The notes below the pieces were generated by a model. That model did no database searches. It saw nothing but the letters and a program-made list of their open reading frames with translations, and had not been told where the DNA came from. Below, one piece after another: positions 25,954-35,773 of a DNA stretch of 64,000 nt. Position numbers and translations under genes: made by a program. Origin of the DNA: Lachnospiraceae bacterium (lineage in GTDB: Bacteria > Bacillota > Clostridia > Lachnospirales > Lachnospiraceae); NCBI GenBank assembly GCA_015258065.1, contig JABZIZ010000014.1, forward strand, positions 1-64,000, in the 5' to 3' direction. How positions within the stretch are numbered: position 1 is the first letter of the stretch; every line of letters begins with the position of its first letter.

Positions 25954-27602
25954 TGGACAGAAATAAGAATAGTGTTTTGAAACAAGGCGGAATTCTGGCG
26001 GCAGCGGGGGTGGGCGTCAGAATCATCGGGATGTTGTATCGGAGCCCCTTGACCGCCATCATCGGAGATCTGGGCAATGGGTATTATCAATATGCTTATT
26101 CTTTATATACCATTGCCCTTTTGGTTTCTTCTTATAGCATCCCATCCGCTTTTTCCAAGATTTTGGCGCAGAGGTTGGCAAGGAAAGATTATGTCAATGC
26201 GCAAAAGACCCTCCACTATACACTGGGTTTTGTACTTGTAACGGGACTTCTGGCCACCCTTCTTTTGTTTTTCTTCGGACCCGTTTTAATTGCGGATCCG
26301 GCTGCACTTCCGGTTCTTTATCTCTTTTTTCCGACCATCATCCTGAGCGCCATTCTGGGGGTCATTCGGGGCTATTTCCAGGCACATCGGACGATGGTTC
26401 AGACCTCAATTTCCCAACTTCTGGAACAGATTTTCAATGCCGTTTTTTCGGTTCTGATGGCATGGGTCTTCATCCATCTCTTTTCAGATGGAAGCAAACA
26501 GTCATCCGCACAGTATGGCGCCATGGGAAGCGCCTTCGGTACGGGAGTCGGCGTCTGTGCAGGGCTACTCTTCATGCTGGTGGCTTACCGGATGAACCTT
26601 CCTTACTTACGAAAGAGGTTGCGTCAGGATCGCCACAAAGAAGAAAACAACTCTCTTTTGATTCTGCACTCCATTGCCGTTGTGGTGCTTCCGTTTATTG
26701 CCAGCACGGTCATTTCTTATCTGGCGCCCTTTGTCAATCAAAAGATTTTTAATTCCGTTATGGTCGGCGTGAGAGGAATGACGAATGAGAGGGCAACGGA
26801 ACTGTACGGGATCCTCTCTGGCAAGGCGATCGTCATTTCAAACATTCCGATTGCAATGGCAAATGCCATGAGTGCCGCCATGATTCCGAGTATTTCTTCC
26901 TTCTTTGCGTGTGGAAAAAAGGAAGAGGCTTCGAAACTGGCTTCTCAGGTGACGAGGGTTACCATGACGATTGGGATTCCCTGTGCGGCCTTTTTGGCCA
27001 TATTGGCAAAGCCCATCACCATGATCCTCTATCCGCAAAGAAGTTCGCTGGATCAGGCTTCCATTCTGTTAGCTGCCCTGTCGGTCACAGTGGTCTTTTA
27101 TTCATTATCCGCCGTCTCTTCCGGCATTCTGCAAAGCATTGGGAGAACCAATACGCCCTGGATGAATTCTGCGGTTGGTCTGATGTTGCAGACCCTGTTT
27201 CTTTTGGCCGTTTTATATCAGACGAAGCTTACGACCATGGCAGTGGTATTTGCCATGATTCTATATTCGTTCCTGATGTGTTTGTTAAACCACTTTTTTG
27301 TAAAAAGAAGTTTGAAGATGAAGCGGGATGTCAAAAGGACCTATCTCTTTCCCCTTCTGTCTTCTGTTTTGATGAGCCTTGCGGGATATGGTGCCTATCT
27401 GGCCTCGTGTAAAGGGTTGCAAATGTTCCTTCCATCGTTCTACTTTGTGAATCTGCTGGCGACTGCACTTGCAGTGTTTATTTGTCTCCTTGTCTATGCG
27501 TTTTTTATGGTGCGTTTTAAGGCATTAACGGAGGAAGAGATGTATCATCTGCCGAAGGGGAGAAAGATCGTTTCGCTCTTAAAGAAAGTACGAATCCTGT
27601 AA
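25953..27602 (+). CDS. Polysaccharide/lipid flippase of the MOP superfamily (SpoVB/MurJ-like)
   Basis: 549 residues with about 14 membrane helices and the N-terminal pattern 'KQGGILAAAGVGVRIIGML' followed by 'DLGNGYYQYAYSLY', characteristic of the SpoVB/YtgP (Amj/MurJ-like) branch of oligosaccharide and lipid II flippases in Firmicutes. The ATG 25953 overlaps the glgA stop (TGATG), so this start is preferred over an upstream in-frame ATG at 25896 that lies inside glgA. It likely moves a lipid-linked cell-wall or surface-glycan precursor across the membrane; which one is not deducible. Confidence 0.82.
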   Translation: MDRNKNSVLKQGGILAAAGVGVRIIGMLYRSPLTAIIGDLGNGYYQYAYSLYTIALLVSSYSIPSAFSKILAQRLARKDYVNAQKTLHYTLGFVLVTGLLATLLLFFFGPVLIADPAALPVLYLFFPTIILSAILGVIRGYFQAHRTMVQTSISQLLEQIFNAVFSVLMAWVFIHLFSDGSKQSSAQYGAMGSAFGTGVGVCAGLLFMLVAYRMNLPYLRKRLRQDRHKEENNSLLILHSIAVVVLPFIASTVISYLAPFVNQKIFNSVMVGVRGMTNERATELYGILSGKAIVISNIPIAMANAMSAAMIPSISSFFACGKKEEASKLASQVTRVTMTIGIPCAAFLAILAKPITMILYPQRSSLDQASILLAALSVTVVFYSLSAVSSGILQSIGRTNTPWMNSAVGLMLQTLFLLAVLYQTKLTTMAVVFAMILYSFLMCLLNHFFVKRSLKMKRDVKRTYLFPLLSSVLMSLAGYGAYLASCKGLQMFLPSFYFVNLLATALAVFICLLVYAFFMVRFKALTEEEMYHLPKGRKIVSLLKKVRIL

Positions 27603-27685
27603 AGGATGGAAGACAGATCATGCAGGAGGGGAACATGCAAACGGAACCTCACCGTGAAGGTTTATGTTACGGAAAGGAAAGGTGA

Positions 27686-28372
27686 ATGGGAATCAGAATT
27701 CTCAAAGATCTTCAGGAAAAGGAGCAGACCCGAGCGCTCTATGAACAAAATTTCGAGGATCCGAAGATCTTTATTGATTATTATTACCATGAAAAGTGCA
27801 AAGACAACCTGATTTTAGTAAAGGAAGAAGAAGGACAGATTCTTTCCATGCTACACCTGAATCCTTACCTTGTTTCTGTTTGTGGTAAAAAGGTGAAGTC
27901 CTTTTACATCTTTGCAGTGGCAACGGACAAGAATCATAGGCACGAAGGGCACATGACAGAGCTGCTCCGAGCCGCTTTTTCCTATATGAAAGATCAGAAA
28001 ATACCGTTCTGCTTTCTGCTCCCGGTAGAGGTTGCTATTTATGAGTGGATCGGATTTTTTGTCCTCTGTGATCTGGTGCGGGAGAGAGACGATTCCGGAC
28101 TTCCCACCGGCAGGGAGCGTACGGAGGAAATCGAGGACAGCTATGATATCTACTGCGTGAGAGATGAGAGGTATCGGGAACTTCTGGAAATAGAGGATGC
28201 GCTGGCAAGACAAGGAGTGAAAGAGGACCTTCCGGAGCATCCGCTCATCATGGTAAAGATCATCGATCCGGTCCTGTTTGCGGAAATGGCGGGTCTCAAA
28301 GAAACGACCTCCGAAGAAGAGGAAGAGCAGTGGATGCGTTCGAAGAGATGTTACTTTTCGGAAGAAGTCTGA
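27686..28372 (+). CDS. GNAT family N-acetyltransferase
   Basis: 228 residues with an acetyl-CoA-binding region at ~70-110 ('FAVATDKNHRHEGHMTELL') followed by 'PFCFLLPVEVAIYEWIGF'. This pattern (acetyltransferase with a modified R-x-x-G-x-G/A loop) is typical of GNAT proteins of unknown substrate in Lachnospiraceae. GGAAAGGTGA precedes ATG 27686. It lies 83 bp after the flippase gene and may be in the same unit. Confidence 0.75.
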   Translation: MGIRILKDLQEKEQTRALYEQNFEDPKIFIDYYYHEKCKDNLILVKEEEGQILSMLHLNPYLVSVCGKKVKSFYIFAVATDKNHRHEGHMTELLRAAFSYMKDQKIPFCFLLPVEVAIYEWIGFFVLCDLVRERDDSGLPTGRERTEEIEDSYDIYCVRDERYRELLEIEDALARQGVKEDLPEHPLIMVKIIDPVLFAEMAGLKETTSEEEEEQWMRSKRCYFSEEV

Positions 28373-28515
28373 GAAGACGCATCCTTCCAAAATCACAAAT
28401 TGAACTTTTTTCGGTCATAAAATCTTCACATCTTCTCTTTATACTCCTGTTTATCAAATAAAAAACAAATTCTGCAAAAGGGAAAACCCTTAATAGGATC
28501 AGGAGGAATAAAACA

Positions 28516-29940
28516 ATGGGAAATTCAGAAGAAAATCGTTATCATTTTGAGAATCATTCGGAAGCGGCACCCAGGCAGGAGAGGGTAGAATGGCACCATA
28601 CCGGAGATGGAAATGATTTTACGCCTAGGGACCGGAAGCCTGCAAAAGAAAAGAAGCATATCGGTAGAAAGATTTTAACGGTTGCTGCTGTTGCAGCTCT
28701 CTGCTGCGGAAGCGGTGCAGGTGGAGCCTTCTATGCTTCCAGATATCTGGTCAGCAAATACCCGGCTGTCAACACCTCGGTTTCCAGCAGCGGGGATGCG
28801 GTTGTGGAAAAGCTTTCTACGACAAAGGCGCAGGAGGGCGGTCGGATTTCTACGGATGTGACGAGTGTTGCCTCCAACGTGATGCCTGCGATTGTCGCCA
28901 TCAATGCGGATGTGACCGAAAAGGTGCAGACCTTTATGGGTACCATGGAGCAGAAGGGAACAGGCTCCGGTTCCGGAATCATCGTCGGGAAGAATGAGAA
29001 GGAGCTTTTAATCGCCACAAACAATCATGTGGTGGACAATGCGGACAAACTGCAGGTGGTCTTTAATGACGGGACGAAGGCTGCTGCAAATCTGAAGGGC
29101 ACGGATGCCAAGATGGATCTGGCGGTGATTGCGGTCTCTATAGCAGATCTCAAACAGGGAGAGTTGAGCAACCTGAAGGTGGCAACCCTGGGAGATTCGG
29201 ACAAACTCAGTGTCGGGGAACCCACCATTGCCATCGGGAATGCGCTCGGTTACGGTCAATCCGTGACGACAGGAGTGGTCAGTGCTCTGAATCGTGAGAT
29301 CAAAAGCGATGAGGTGAAAGGTACCTTCATTCAGACAGATGCGGCAATTAACCCGGGGAACTCGGGTGGTGCTCTTCTAAACAGCAAAGGAGAGGTCATC
29401 GGCATCAATTCGTCCAAAATTGGCGGAGAAGCGGTTGACGGTGTAGGCTTTGCCATCCCGATTGATGCAGCCCGTCCGATCTTGGACAAGCTGATGAACC
29501 AGGAGACGAAGATCAAGGTCGCAGATGCGGATAAAGGTTATTTGGGAATCACCGTGATGACGCCGCAGGGAGTCGAGGGAGCCTATGTCGAGTCTGTGGA
29601 ACAGAACGGAGCCGCACAGAAAGCAGGCATCCAGGCAGGTGATATCATCACGGCACTGAACGGACAGAGCGTCTCGAAGAGAGAAGATTTAACCAACCAG
29701 CTATCCTATTATAAAGCAGGGACGGAGGTCACGGTAACCGTACTGCGGAGAGAGAGTACGACCTATGGCCCCAAGGATTTGAAGGTTACTCTGGAAAAAA
29801 AGCCGCAGGGTCTGCAAGATCAGACACAGCAGAGTAGTGATAATGATCAGAACGGCAATCAAGATCAAAATAGCCAGGGGGAATCAGAAGAGAATGGAAA
29901 CCAAAACGGATGGAATATGTTCCCCTTTGGAGGATTTTGA
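28516..29940 (+). CDS. htrA: HtrA/DegP-like membrane-anchored serine protease with PDZ domain
   Basis: 474 residues: cytoplasmic charged N-terminus, one membrane helix (~53-75), a trypsin-like protease domain with catalytic H171 ('ATNNHVV'), D201 ('AKMDLAVIAV') and S283 ('NPGNSGGALLN'), one PDZ domain (~320-415) with 'GAYVESVEQNGAAQKAGIQ', and a Gln/Asn/Asp-rich tail. HtrA enzymes degrade or refold misfolded proteins at the outer face of the membrane. It is a single-gene unit, with a good AGGAGGAATA site and a terminator after it. Confidence 0.93.
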   Translation: MGNSEENRYHFENHSEAAPRQERVEWHHTGDGNDFTPRDRKPAKEKKHIGRKILTVAAVAALCCGSGAGGAFYASRYLVSKYPAVNTSVSSSGDAVVEKLSTTKAQEGGRISTDVTSVASNVMPAIVAINADVTEKVQTFMGTMEQKGTGSGSGIIVGKNEKELLIATNNHVVDNADKLQVVFNDGTKAAANLKGTDAKMDLAVIAVSIADLKQGELSNLKVATLGDSDKLSVGEPTIAIGNALGYGQSVTTGVVSALNREIKSDEVKGTFIQTDAAINPGNSGGALLNSKGEVIGINSSKIGGEAVDGVGFAIPIDAARPILDKLMNQETKIKVADADKGYLGITVMTPQGVEGAYVESVEQNGAAQKAGIQAGDIITALNGQSVSKREDLTNQLSYYKAGTEVTVTVLRRESTTYGPKDLKVTLEKKPQGLQDQTQQSSDNDQNGNQDQNSQGESEENGNQNGWNMFPFGGF

Positions 29941-30029
29941 GAAGCGGAGAACGGCGGGATCTGTCCCTGTCATTCAGACAGGAGAACGGGATCTTAGATT
30001 AGCAGGAAGAGATTAGAAATGAATCAAAA

Positions 30030-30073
30030 GAACGGGAGCAATTCGGATCTGGAGAATCGCTCCCGTTCTCTTC
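30030..30073. terminator. Perfect hairpin between htrA and the hybrid kinase gene
   Basis: A perfect 10-bp stem GAACGGGAGC (30030-30039) / GCTCCCGTTC (30059-30068) with a 19-nt loop and TCTTCTC after it. It lies between convergent genes and may serve both. Confidence 0.7.
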
Positions 30074-30099
30074 TCAATTCAATGGATAGAAAATGTTCT

Positions 30100-31704
30100 T
30101 TATGATTCGGATTTTTTGCTCAGTACCTTCGAAATAACACTGTAGAGACGCTCCGGATTCACCGGCTTTAATAGATGAGCATTCATTCCGGCACGGAAAC
30201 TTTCGTCATAGTTTTCACTTAAACCGTTCACGGTCATTGCAATGATCGGGATGGTCTGTGCATTCGGTATTTCCTGCGTGCTCCGGATTTGCCTGGTCGC
30301 TTCCAGCCCGTCCATGACCGGCATCAAAACATCCATGAGAATGACGTCGAATTGACCCTTTTCTGCGACAAAACGATGTACGGCTTCCTGACCGTTCGTG
30401 GCGGAAACCACGTCGATGCCTTTTGAGAGAAGCAGTTTCTCGCTGATTTCCAGATTGATCTCATTATCATCCACGATCAGGACTCGCTTGCCTCGCAGGT
30501 CAATCGAAGCTTCCGCTGAAGGAGTCTCCTCCCCTTCCTGTTTGCGAGACAGAGCCAGTCTTAGTGTTAATGAAATGGCGGTTCCGTGGTTTGGATCGGA
30601 GGTGACGCTGAGTTGTTCCGTGTTCATGGCTTTGACATAGCTCTTAAGGATCACCAGAGCAATATCAAGGGGAGAGAGATCTCCCGTGATTCGATCGATG
30701 AAGTATTCACTTGGCTGTGTCAGAAGTTTCAGGCGCTCCGGTTCCATCACAATGCCCTGACTTTCCACGGAAAGTTCGATCTGTGCGAAGTCGGATTCCT
30801 GATATAGATTCTTGGCTCGAAGTAAAATACGACCGCCCTTCATGGTGTAGGTCGAAGCGCAGAAGAGCAGTTTGTTGCAAATTCTCTCCATGCAATGCAC
30901 ATCCATGGAAACCAACAAATCATTGACGGTATCGGTCTCTGTGGAAAACAGAAAGCCCCTTTCGTCCATTCCGGGCAACTGATACTGCCCGATTCGATCG
31001 AAGAAGTCACGGAGTTTGATCTGTTCCGGACGCAGCTTGATATCGTGTTTGGCAATCCGGCGCAGATCCAGGATATCATCGATGGTTTCCGACATATAAG
31101 CACCCGACATGGAGACCTTGTGCAGATAGGATTCAATGGCGGTATGATCAGGCTGCTCCTGTTGTGCAATCTTGGTCAGACCCATGATAGAATACAGAGG
31201 ACCTCGGATATTCCTGTTCATGAGACTTAGAAAGGCACTGCGCTTGTCGAGTTCCACCTTGGATTCGTGCAGCGCATTTTGTAAAGAGTCCACCCGTTTG
31301 GACATTTGCTTTAATAGACTGTTGGCATCACGAACTACAAGGAGAATTTCATCTCTGCTGTGCCGGATAAAAATAGCCTGCATGAAATGAACCTTGCCGG
31401 AATCGTCGGAAACGGAGTAGTAAACCCGGTAAGTATTCAGTCGTTCCAGTGCTTTCATGACGCTTTTTAGGCGCATCTTTTCAATTACATCAGACGGCGT
31501 GGAGTCCGTGGAGCGCTTTAAGATGGTTTGCTCCATGTAATAATCGTAATCCCCCTCGCCTTCCTGCTGAAGGGAAAAGGAAGCCGCATTCTGCGATTTT
31601 AATACTTGAATCGAACCGTCTTCCGGGTGGATGAAATAAAAATCATCCCCCACTGCATTTACAAGTGTATCAAATAGTGCGGCTTTGTGATCATCTGAAG
31701 ACAT
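30100..31704 (-). CDS. Degenerate hybrid histidine kinase with intact receiver domain
   Basis: 534 residues: an N-terminal sensor-like region (~1-130), a short coiled coil, a HisKA/HATPase-like region (~155-385) and a C-terminal receiver (~406-530). The HisKA motif that is normally 'SHDIRTP' reads NRNIRGP (163-169), so the phospho-acceptor histidine is R164. The N-box has no Asn ('LLFCASTYTMKGG'), and the DxGxG box is replaced by 'VESQGIVM'. The receiver keeps its key residues: VDDNE (D412/D413), D458 in 'ILMDVLMP', T491 and K513. It should therefore be unable to phosphorylate itself but able to accept phosphate. It faces away from the CheB-CheR-kinase gene next door, which is the probable partner. 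Confidence 0.82.
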   Translation of the reverse strand: MSSDDHKAALFDTLVNAVGDDFYFIHPEDGSIQVLKSQNAASFSLQQEGEGDYDYYMEQTILKRSTDSTPSDVIEKMRLKSVMKALERLNTYRVYYSVSDDSGKVHFMQAIFIRHSRDEILLVVRDANSLLKQMSKRVDSLQNALHESKVELDKRSAFLSLMNRNIRGPLYSIMGLTKIAQQEQPDHTAIESYLHKVSMSGAYMSETIDDILDLRRIAKHDIKLRPEQIKLRDFFDRIGQYQLPGMDERGFLFSTETDTVNDLLVSMDVHCMERICNKLLFCASTYTMKGGRILLRAKNLYQESDFAQIELSVESQGIVMEPERLKLLTQPSEYFIDRITGDLSPLDIALVILKSYVKAMNTEQLSVTSDPNHGTAISLTLRLALSRKQEGEETPSAEASIDLRGKRVLIVDDNEINLEISEKLLLSKGIDVVSATNGQEAVHRFVAEKGQFDVILMDVLMPVMDGLEATRQIRSTQEIPNAQTIPIIAMTVNGLSENYDESFRAGMNAHLLKPVNPERLYSVISKVLSKKSES

Positions 31705-31856
31705 ATGGCATTACCTCTAGGTAGACATCAGATCGCAGACACGCGGGATGATTGGTAGCATACGTGAAACGTTCTCTGATCAAGACAGATTGTTAGGAGC
31801 GCTTCTATTATAAACGGGAAAATGTAATTCGATCAACCGTTTTTTAAAGATTCCAC

Positions 31857-31885
31857 TTTTCAATTCATAAATTTTTTACTACAAT
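31857..31885 (+). promoter_or_regulatory. Promoter of the CheB-CheR-kinase gene
   Basis: TTTTCA (31857-31862), a 17-bp spacer and TACAAT (31880-31885), 35 bp before the start codon. The -10 is good and the -35 only partial. Confidence 0.4.
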
Positions 31886-31919
31886 AAAAGTAGTTTTATA
31901 ACGTTGGAGGGGGAGAGAG

Positions 31920-34900
31920 ATGTATTCGCAAAAAAAATTACAGATGTCCGTGCAGCCCACCTGTGTGGTGGGAATCGGGGCTTCTGCCGGCGGACTGGAA
32001 GCACTGCAGCAGTTTCTGACTTTTTTACCTTCGAATACAGGGATGGCTTTCGTCATCATTCAACATTTGGCGCCGGATCACAAGAGTTTGCTCGCCGAGA
32101 TTCTTGGCAAATATTCTGTGATGCCTGTAACGGAAATCACAGACGGCATGCGGGTGGAACGCAATCATATTTATATGATCCCCCCGAAGTACAATGTTGA
32201 AATTGTTTCGGATGTACTCCGTCTTCATGAATATGAAGCCGAGAAGATCAACCATCCGATTGATGTTTTTTTTCGTTCTCTGGCTAAAGAATATGAGAAT
32301 CGCTCAGTAGCGGTCATTCTGTCCGGAACCGGGTCGGACGGAACCAACGGCATCCGCTCCATCAAAGAGCAGAACGGTGTCATTATCGTTCAATCACCGG
32401 AATCCGCCAAGTTTGACGGAATGCCACGCAATGCGATTGCAACCGGCTTCGTAGATCTGGTCCAGAAACCGGATTCCATTGCCAAAGAGATGGGGCATAT
32501 CGCCAGATCCATGGTGGATGCGACATCGAAGCTTCAGTTATCGGACGAAGATTTGATGTCTCAGATTTTTTCGATTCTGAAAAATGTCACCAATATCAAT
32601 TATACCTATTACAAACAGACGACGATTCTACGCAGAATCGAGCGCAGGCTGGTGATTACCCATAACCGGAATCTCAGAGAGTATGTGACCTTCCTCAACA
32701 ATAATCCGGAAGAGGCCAAGCTTCTGGCAAAAGAGGTTCTGATCGGGGTCACCAGCTTTTTCAGAGACCCGGAATACTTTGATGTGCTCAAAGAAACCTG
32801 TATCAGACAGCTGGTCAAGGATGTACCGAAGGACCGTCAGATCCGTGTCTGGGTAGCAGGTTGTTCGACGGGAGAAGAAGCTTATTCGATCGCCATTCTG
32901 TTTTCGGAGGTGATGGAAGAGTTGAACATCCGGCGGAATGTGAAGATTTTCGCGACCGATCTGGATGCCGATTCCATCTCTACGGCGGTGCGCGGGGTTT
33001 ACGGGGATAACATCATTGAGGATGTTTCAGTGGCGCGTCTTTCTCGCTTTTTTTCCAGAAAGGGGAACAAGTACGTCATCCACCACGATATCCGTAAGAT
33101 GATTATTTTTGCCCAGCACAACGTCTTTCAGGACCCGCCCTTTGGCAAACTGGATCTGATTTGTTGCCGGAACGTGCTGATTTATTTCCAGTCTGTTTTG
33201 CAGAGAAACCTGTTTACGATCTTCCACATGGCATTAAATGATCACGGCTATCTGTTTCTCGGCAGAAGCGAGTCTGTCATTGACTATGATGATATCTTCC
33301 GTGTGCTTTGTGCCAATGAGAAGATTTTCATTCATAACATTGCAGGGAAGGTGCCTGCGCATGAAAACATCAGCTATTCCCTTCAGAACGTAGAGAATTC
33401 TCTGGATTTGGCGCAGATACAGAGTGCGGAGGAAGAACCGGACACACAGCACCGTACCAATGATATTGACACTTCTGTGATGGAAGAGTTGATGCCTGCC
33501 AGCGTCATTGTCAATGAGAACAATGAAATGGTTCGGAGCTATGGAGATTGTTCGAAGTTCTTATCCATCCCTGTAGGAGCGGCGACTCTGGATATTTTCA
33601 TGCTGATCCGGGATGATCTCAAGATTGCATCCTCTATTGTGTTGCGAGATGCCAGAAAGACCAATCAGCGGGTGGTTTATGAATCCGTTCCTGTGCAGTT
33701 GGAACGGGAATCGGAGTTTATCTCCATCGTGGCGCAGCCTATTTCCGATCATTCCGGCTCAGAAACCGGTTTGATGGCAATTTCTTTTGTCAGAGAAAAA
33801 AGAGAAATTAGTGGAGATATTCGTGAGTATCAAGTGGATACTGCTGCAACGAAACGTATTTCCAATCTGGAACACGAATTGAAGGTGACCAAGGAGAACC
33901 TGCGCCAGACGGTAACGGAGTTGGAGAGTGTCAATGCGGAATTGCAGGCTGCAAATGAAGAATTGCTGACGGCAAATGAAGAATTACAGTCTTCGAATGA
34001 AGAGTTACAGTCCGTTAACGAGGAATTATACACGGTAAATGCAGAATATCAGTCCAAGGTGACGGAGCTTGCAGGTTTAAATGACGACATGGCAAACTTC
34101 TTATCCTCTACGCTGGTCGGTATTCTGATGGTCGACAGGGATTTGAATATCCGGAAGTTTACCGAATATATCTCCTCAGAATTCAATGTGGTGGATCAGG
34201 ATGTAGGCAGAAGTGTCCGGTATATTACTTATAACTTTGCCACCATTGATCTGATTCAGCAGTGCAGAGAAGTATTAAAAACCATGGTTCCCATGGAAGA
34301 GCACTGCGCTTCGGTTGCGGGTAAGACCTATATGATCCGCATTGCACCTTATCGTGTGGTGGGACAGAGCCAGACACAGAATGCGATGGATGCGGCGGAG
34401 GGAACTCCGTCCAGCATCAATGTGCCTAAGAAACTGCAGGGGTTGGTCCTGACCTTTGTGGACACCACCAAACAGGTGGACGATCAAGAACAGATCGAAG
34501 AGATGGCAAAGGCGCTGCGGGAAGCGGTCAAGGCAGGCAAGGAAAAGGAAACCTTCCTCAGCCATGTCTCGCATGACATGCGTACACCGATGACGGCAAT
34601 CTTTGGATTAACGCAGCTCTCTCTGGCAGTCAAAAACGTGCCGGATGAAGTCAGAGACAATCTGGAAAAGATTATGACTTCCAGTTCCTACCTGTTAAAT
34701 CTGATTGAAGAGATTCTGGAAACCAGCAGGATCAATGCAGGAAAGGTAGTAACGGTAGATGCGGCAGTGAAGGAGGAACAGGTACTGAATTCCGTTGCCA
34801 CAATGGCAGGGGAACAGTGCAGGAACAAGGGCCTCCACTTCACAATGAATATACAAGGATCCCAGGATCGTTATGTCATGATGGATGCGCAGCATGTCGA

Positions 34901-35675
34901 GCGTGTGCTCATGAATGTAATGTCCAACAGCATCAAGTTTACGCCCGCCGGAGGCAATGTGACTTTCAGTACATCCGTTCAGTACGAGGACGGAAGGGCG
35001 ATTCATACCTATGTCATCAAGGATACCGGAATCGGAATTTCGGAGTCCATGCAAAAGAGAATGTTCCTGCCCTTCGAACAGGGAGATACCGAACGTGAGA
35101 TGAATGAGGGAACCGGACTGGGTCTCTTCATCTGCAGAAATCTCGTCGACCTGATGAGGGGGAAGATTACCTGTGAGTCGAAACCGGGCGAAGGCTCTAC
35201 GTTCACGATTGTTCTTTCCTACAACCTGGCTACAGACGAACAGATTTCTCTTCGGACGCACCAGGTCAATACCTATGAGGATCAGGTTCTTTACGGAAAA
35301 ACGGTGCTGTTAGCGGAGGACAATCATATCAATGCGGAAGTGGTGATTAAACTCTTGAACACCAAGAAAATTCATTCCGAACTTGCAAGAGACGGGCAGG
35401 AAGCGGTGGATTTGTTTGAGGCAAGAGGTGCTTATCACTACCAGGCGATTCTCATGGATCTGATGATGCCGCTGAAAGACGGCTTAAAGGCAGCGAAGGA
35501 AATCAGAGCGCTCGATATGGCGGATGCGAAGTCGATACCGATCATTGCATTAACAGCAGATGCCACAGCGGAGGTGCAAGACCGTTGTAGAGAAGCCGGT
35601 ATTGATTACTGCATCACGAAGCCGATTGATCCGGAGAAATTGTTCTATCGTTTGGCAGAACTTTTTGAGCATTAA
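31920..35675 (+). CDS. CheB-CheR-PAS-histidine kinase-receiver fusion protein
   Basis: 1251 residues. Order: CheB methylesterase (~12-190; catalytic S22 in GIGASAGG, H49, D140 in 'SGTGSDG'); CheR methyltransferase (~210-470; SAM site 'WVAGCSTGEEAYS', 'FATDLDADS', 'CCRNVLIYF'); a linker; a long Asn/Glu/Leu coiled coil (~645-720, 'NEELQSSNEELQSVNEEL'); a PAS domain (~725-850); HisKA with H885 in 'SHVSHDMRTP'; HATPase with N-box 'NVMSNSIKFT' and 'DTGIGI', 'GTGLGLF'; receiver with D1180 in 'ILMDLMMP'. All active-site residues I can check are present. No membrane segment is seen, so it should be cytoplasmic. Such CheBR-PAS-kinase fusions exist in many bacteria with poorly known function. GGAGGGGGAG precedes ATG 31920. 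Confidence 0.93.
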   Translation: MYSQKKLQMSVQPTCVVGIGASAGGLEALQQFLTFLPSNTGMAFVIIQHLAPDHKSLLAEILGKYSVMPVTEITDGMRVERNHIYMIPPKYNVEIVSDVLRLHEYEAEKINHPIDVFFRSLAKEYENRSVAVILSGTGSDGTNGIRSIKEQNGVIIVQSPESAKFDGMPRNAIATGFVDLVQKPDSIAKEMGHIARSMVDATSKLQLSDEDLMSQIFSILKNVTNINYTYYKQTTILRRIERRLVITHNRNLREYVTFLNNNPEEAKLLAKEVLIGVTSFFRDPEYFDVLKETCIRQLVKDVPKDRQIRVWVAGCSTGEEAYSIAILFSEVMEELNIRRNVKIFATDLDADSISTAVRGVYGDNIIEDVSVARLSRFFSRKGNKYVIHHDIRKMIIFAQHNVFQDPPFGKLDLICCRNVLIYFQSVLQRNLFTIFHMALNDHGYLFLGRSESVIDYDDIFRVLCANEKIFIHNIAGKVPAHENISYSLQNVENSLDLAQIQSAEEEPDTQHRTNDIDTSVMEELMPASVIVNENNEMVRSYGDCSKFLSIPVGAATLDIFMLIRDDLKIASSIVLRDARKTNQRVVYESVPVQLERESEFISIVAQPISDHSGSETGLMAISFVREKREISGDIREYQVDTAATKRISNLEHELKVTKENLRQTVTELESVNAELQAANEELLTANEELQSSNEELQSVNEELYTVNAEYQSKVTELAGLNDDMANFLSSTLVGILMVDRDLNIRKFTEYISSEFNVVDQDVGRSVRYITYNFATIDLIQQCREVLKTMVPMEEHCASVAGKTYMIRIAPYRVVGQSQTQNAMDAAEGTPSSINVPKKLQGLVLTFVDTTKQVDDQEQIEEMAKALREAVKAGKEKETFLSHVSHDMRTPMTAIFGLTQLSLAVKNVPDEVRDNLEKIMTSSSYLLNLIEEILETSRINAGKVVTVDAAVKEEQVLNSVATMAGEQCRNKGLHFTMNIQGSQDRYVMMDAQHVERVLMNVMSNSIKFTPAGGNVTFSTSVQYEDGRAIHTYVIKDTGIGISESMQKRMFLPFEQGDTEREMNEGTGLGLFICRNLVDLMRGKITCESKPGEGSTFTIVLSYNLATDEQISLRTHQVNTYEDQVLYGKTVLLAEDNHINAEVVIKLLNTKKIHSELARDGQEAVDLFEARGAYHYQAILMDLMMPLKDGLKAAKEIRALDMADAKSIPIIALTADATAEVQDRCREAGIDYCITKPIDPEKLFYRLAELFEH

Positions 35676-35773
35676 ATGGTGGGGTCAAACCACCGGAAAT
35701 TCGATTGTAAGGATGGGCGTCTGTGACACCCACAGCCTTACATACGAATCAAAATCCAAAGCCGGAGGCAGTT

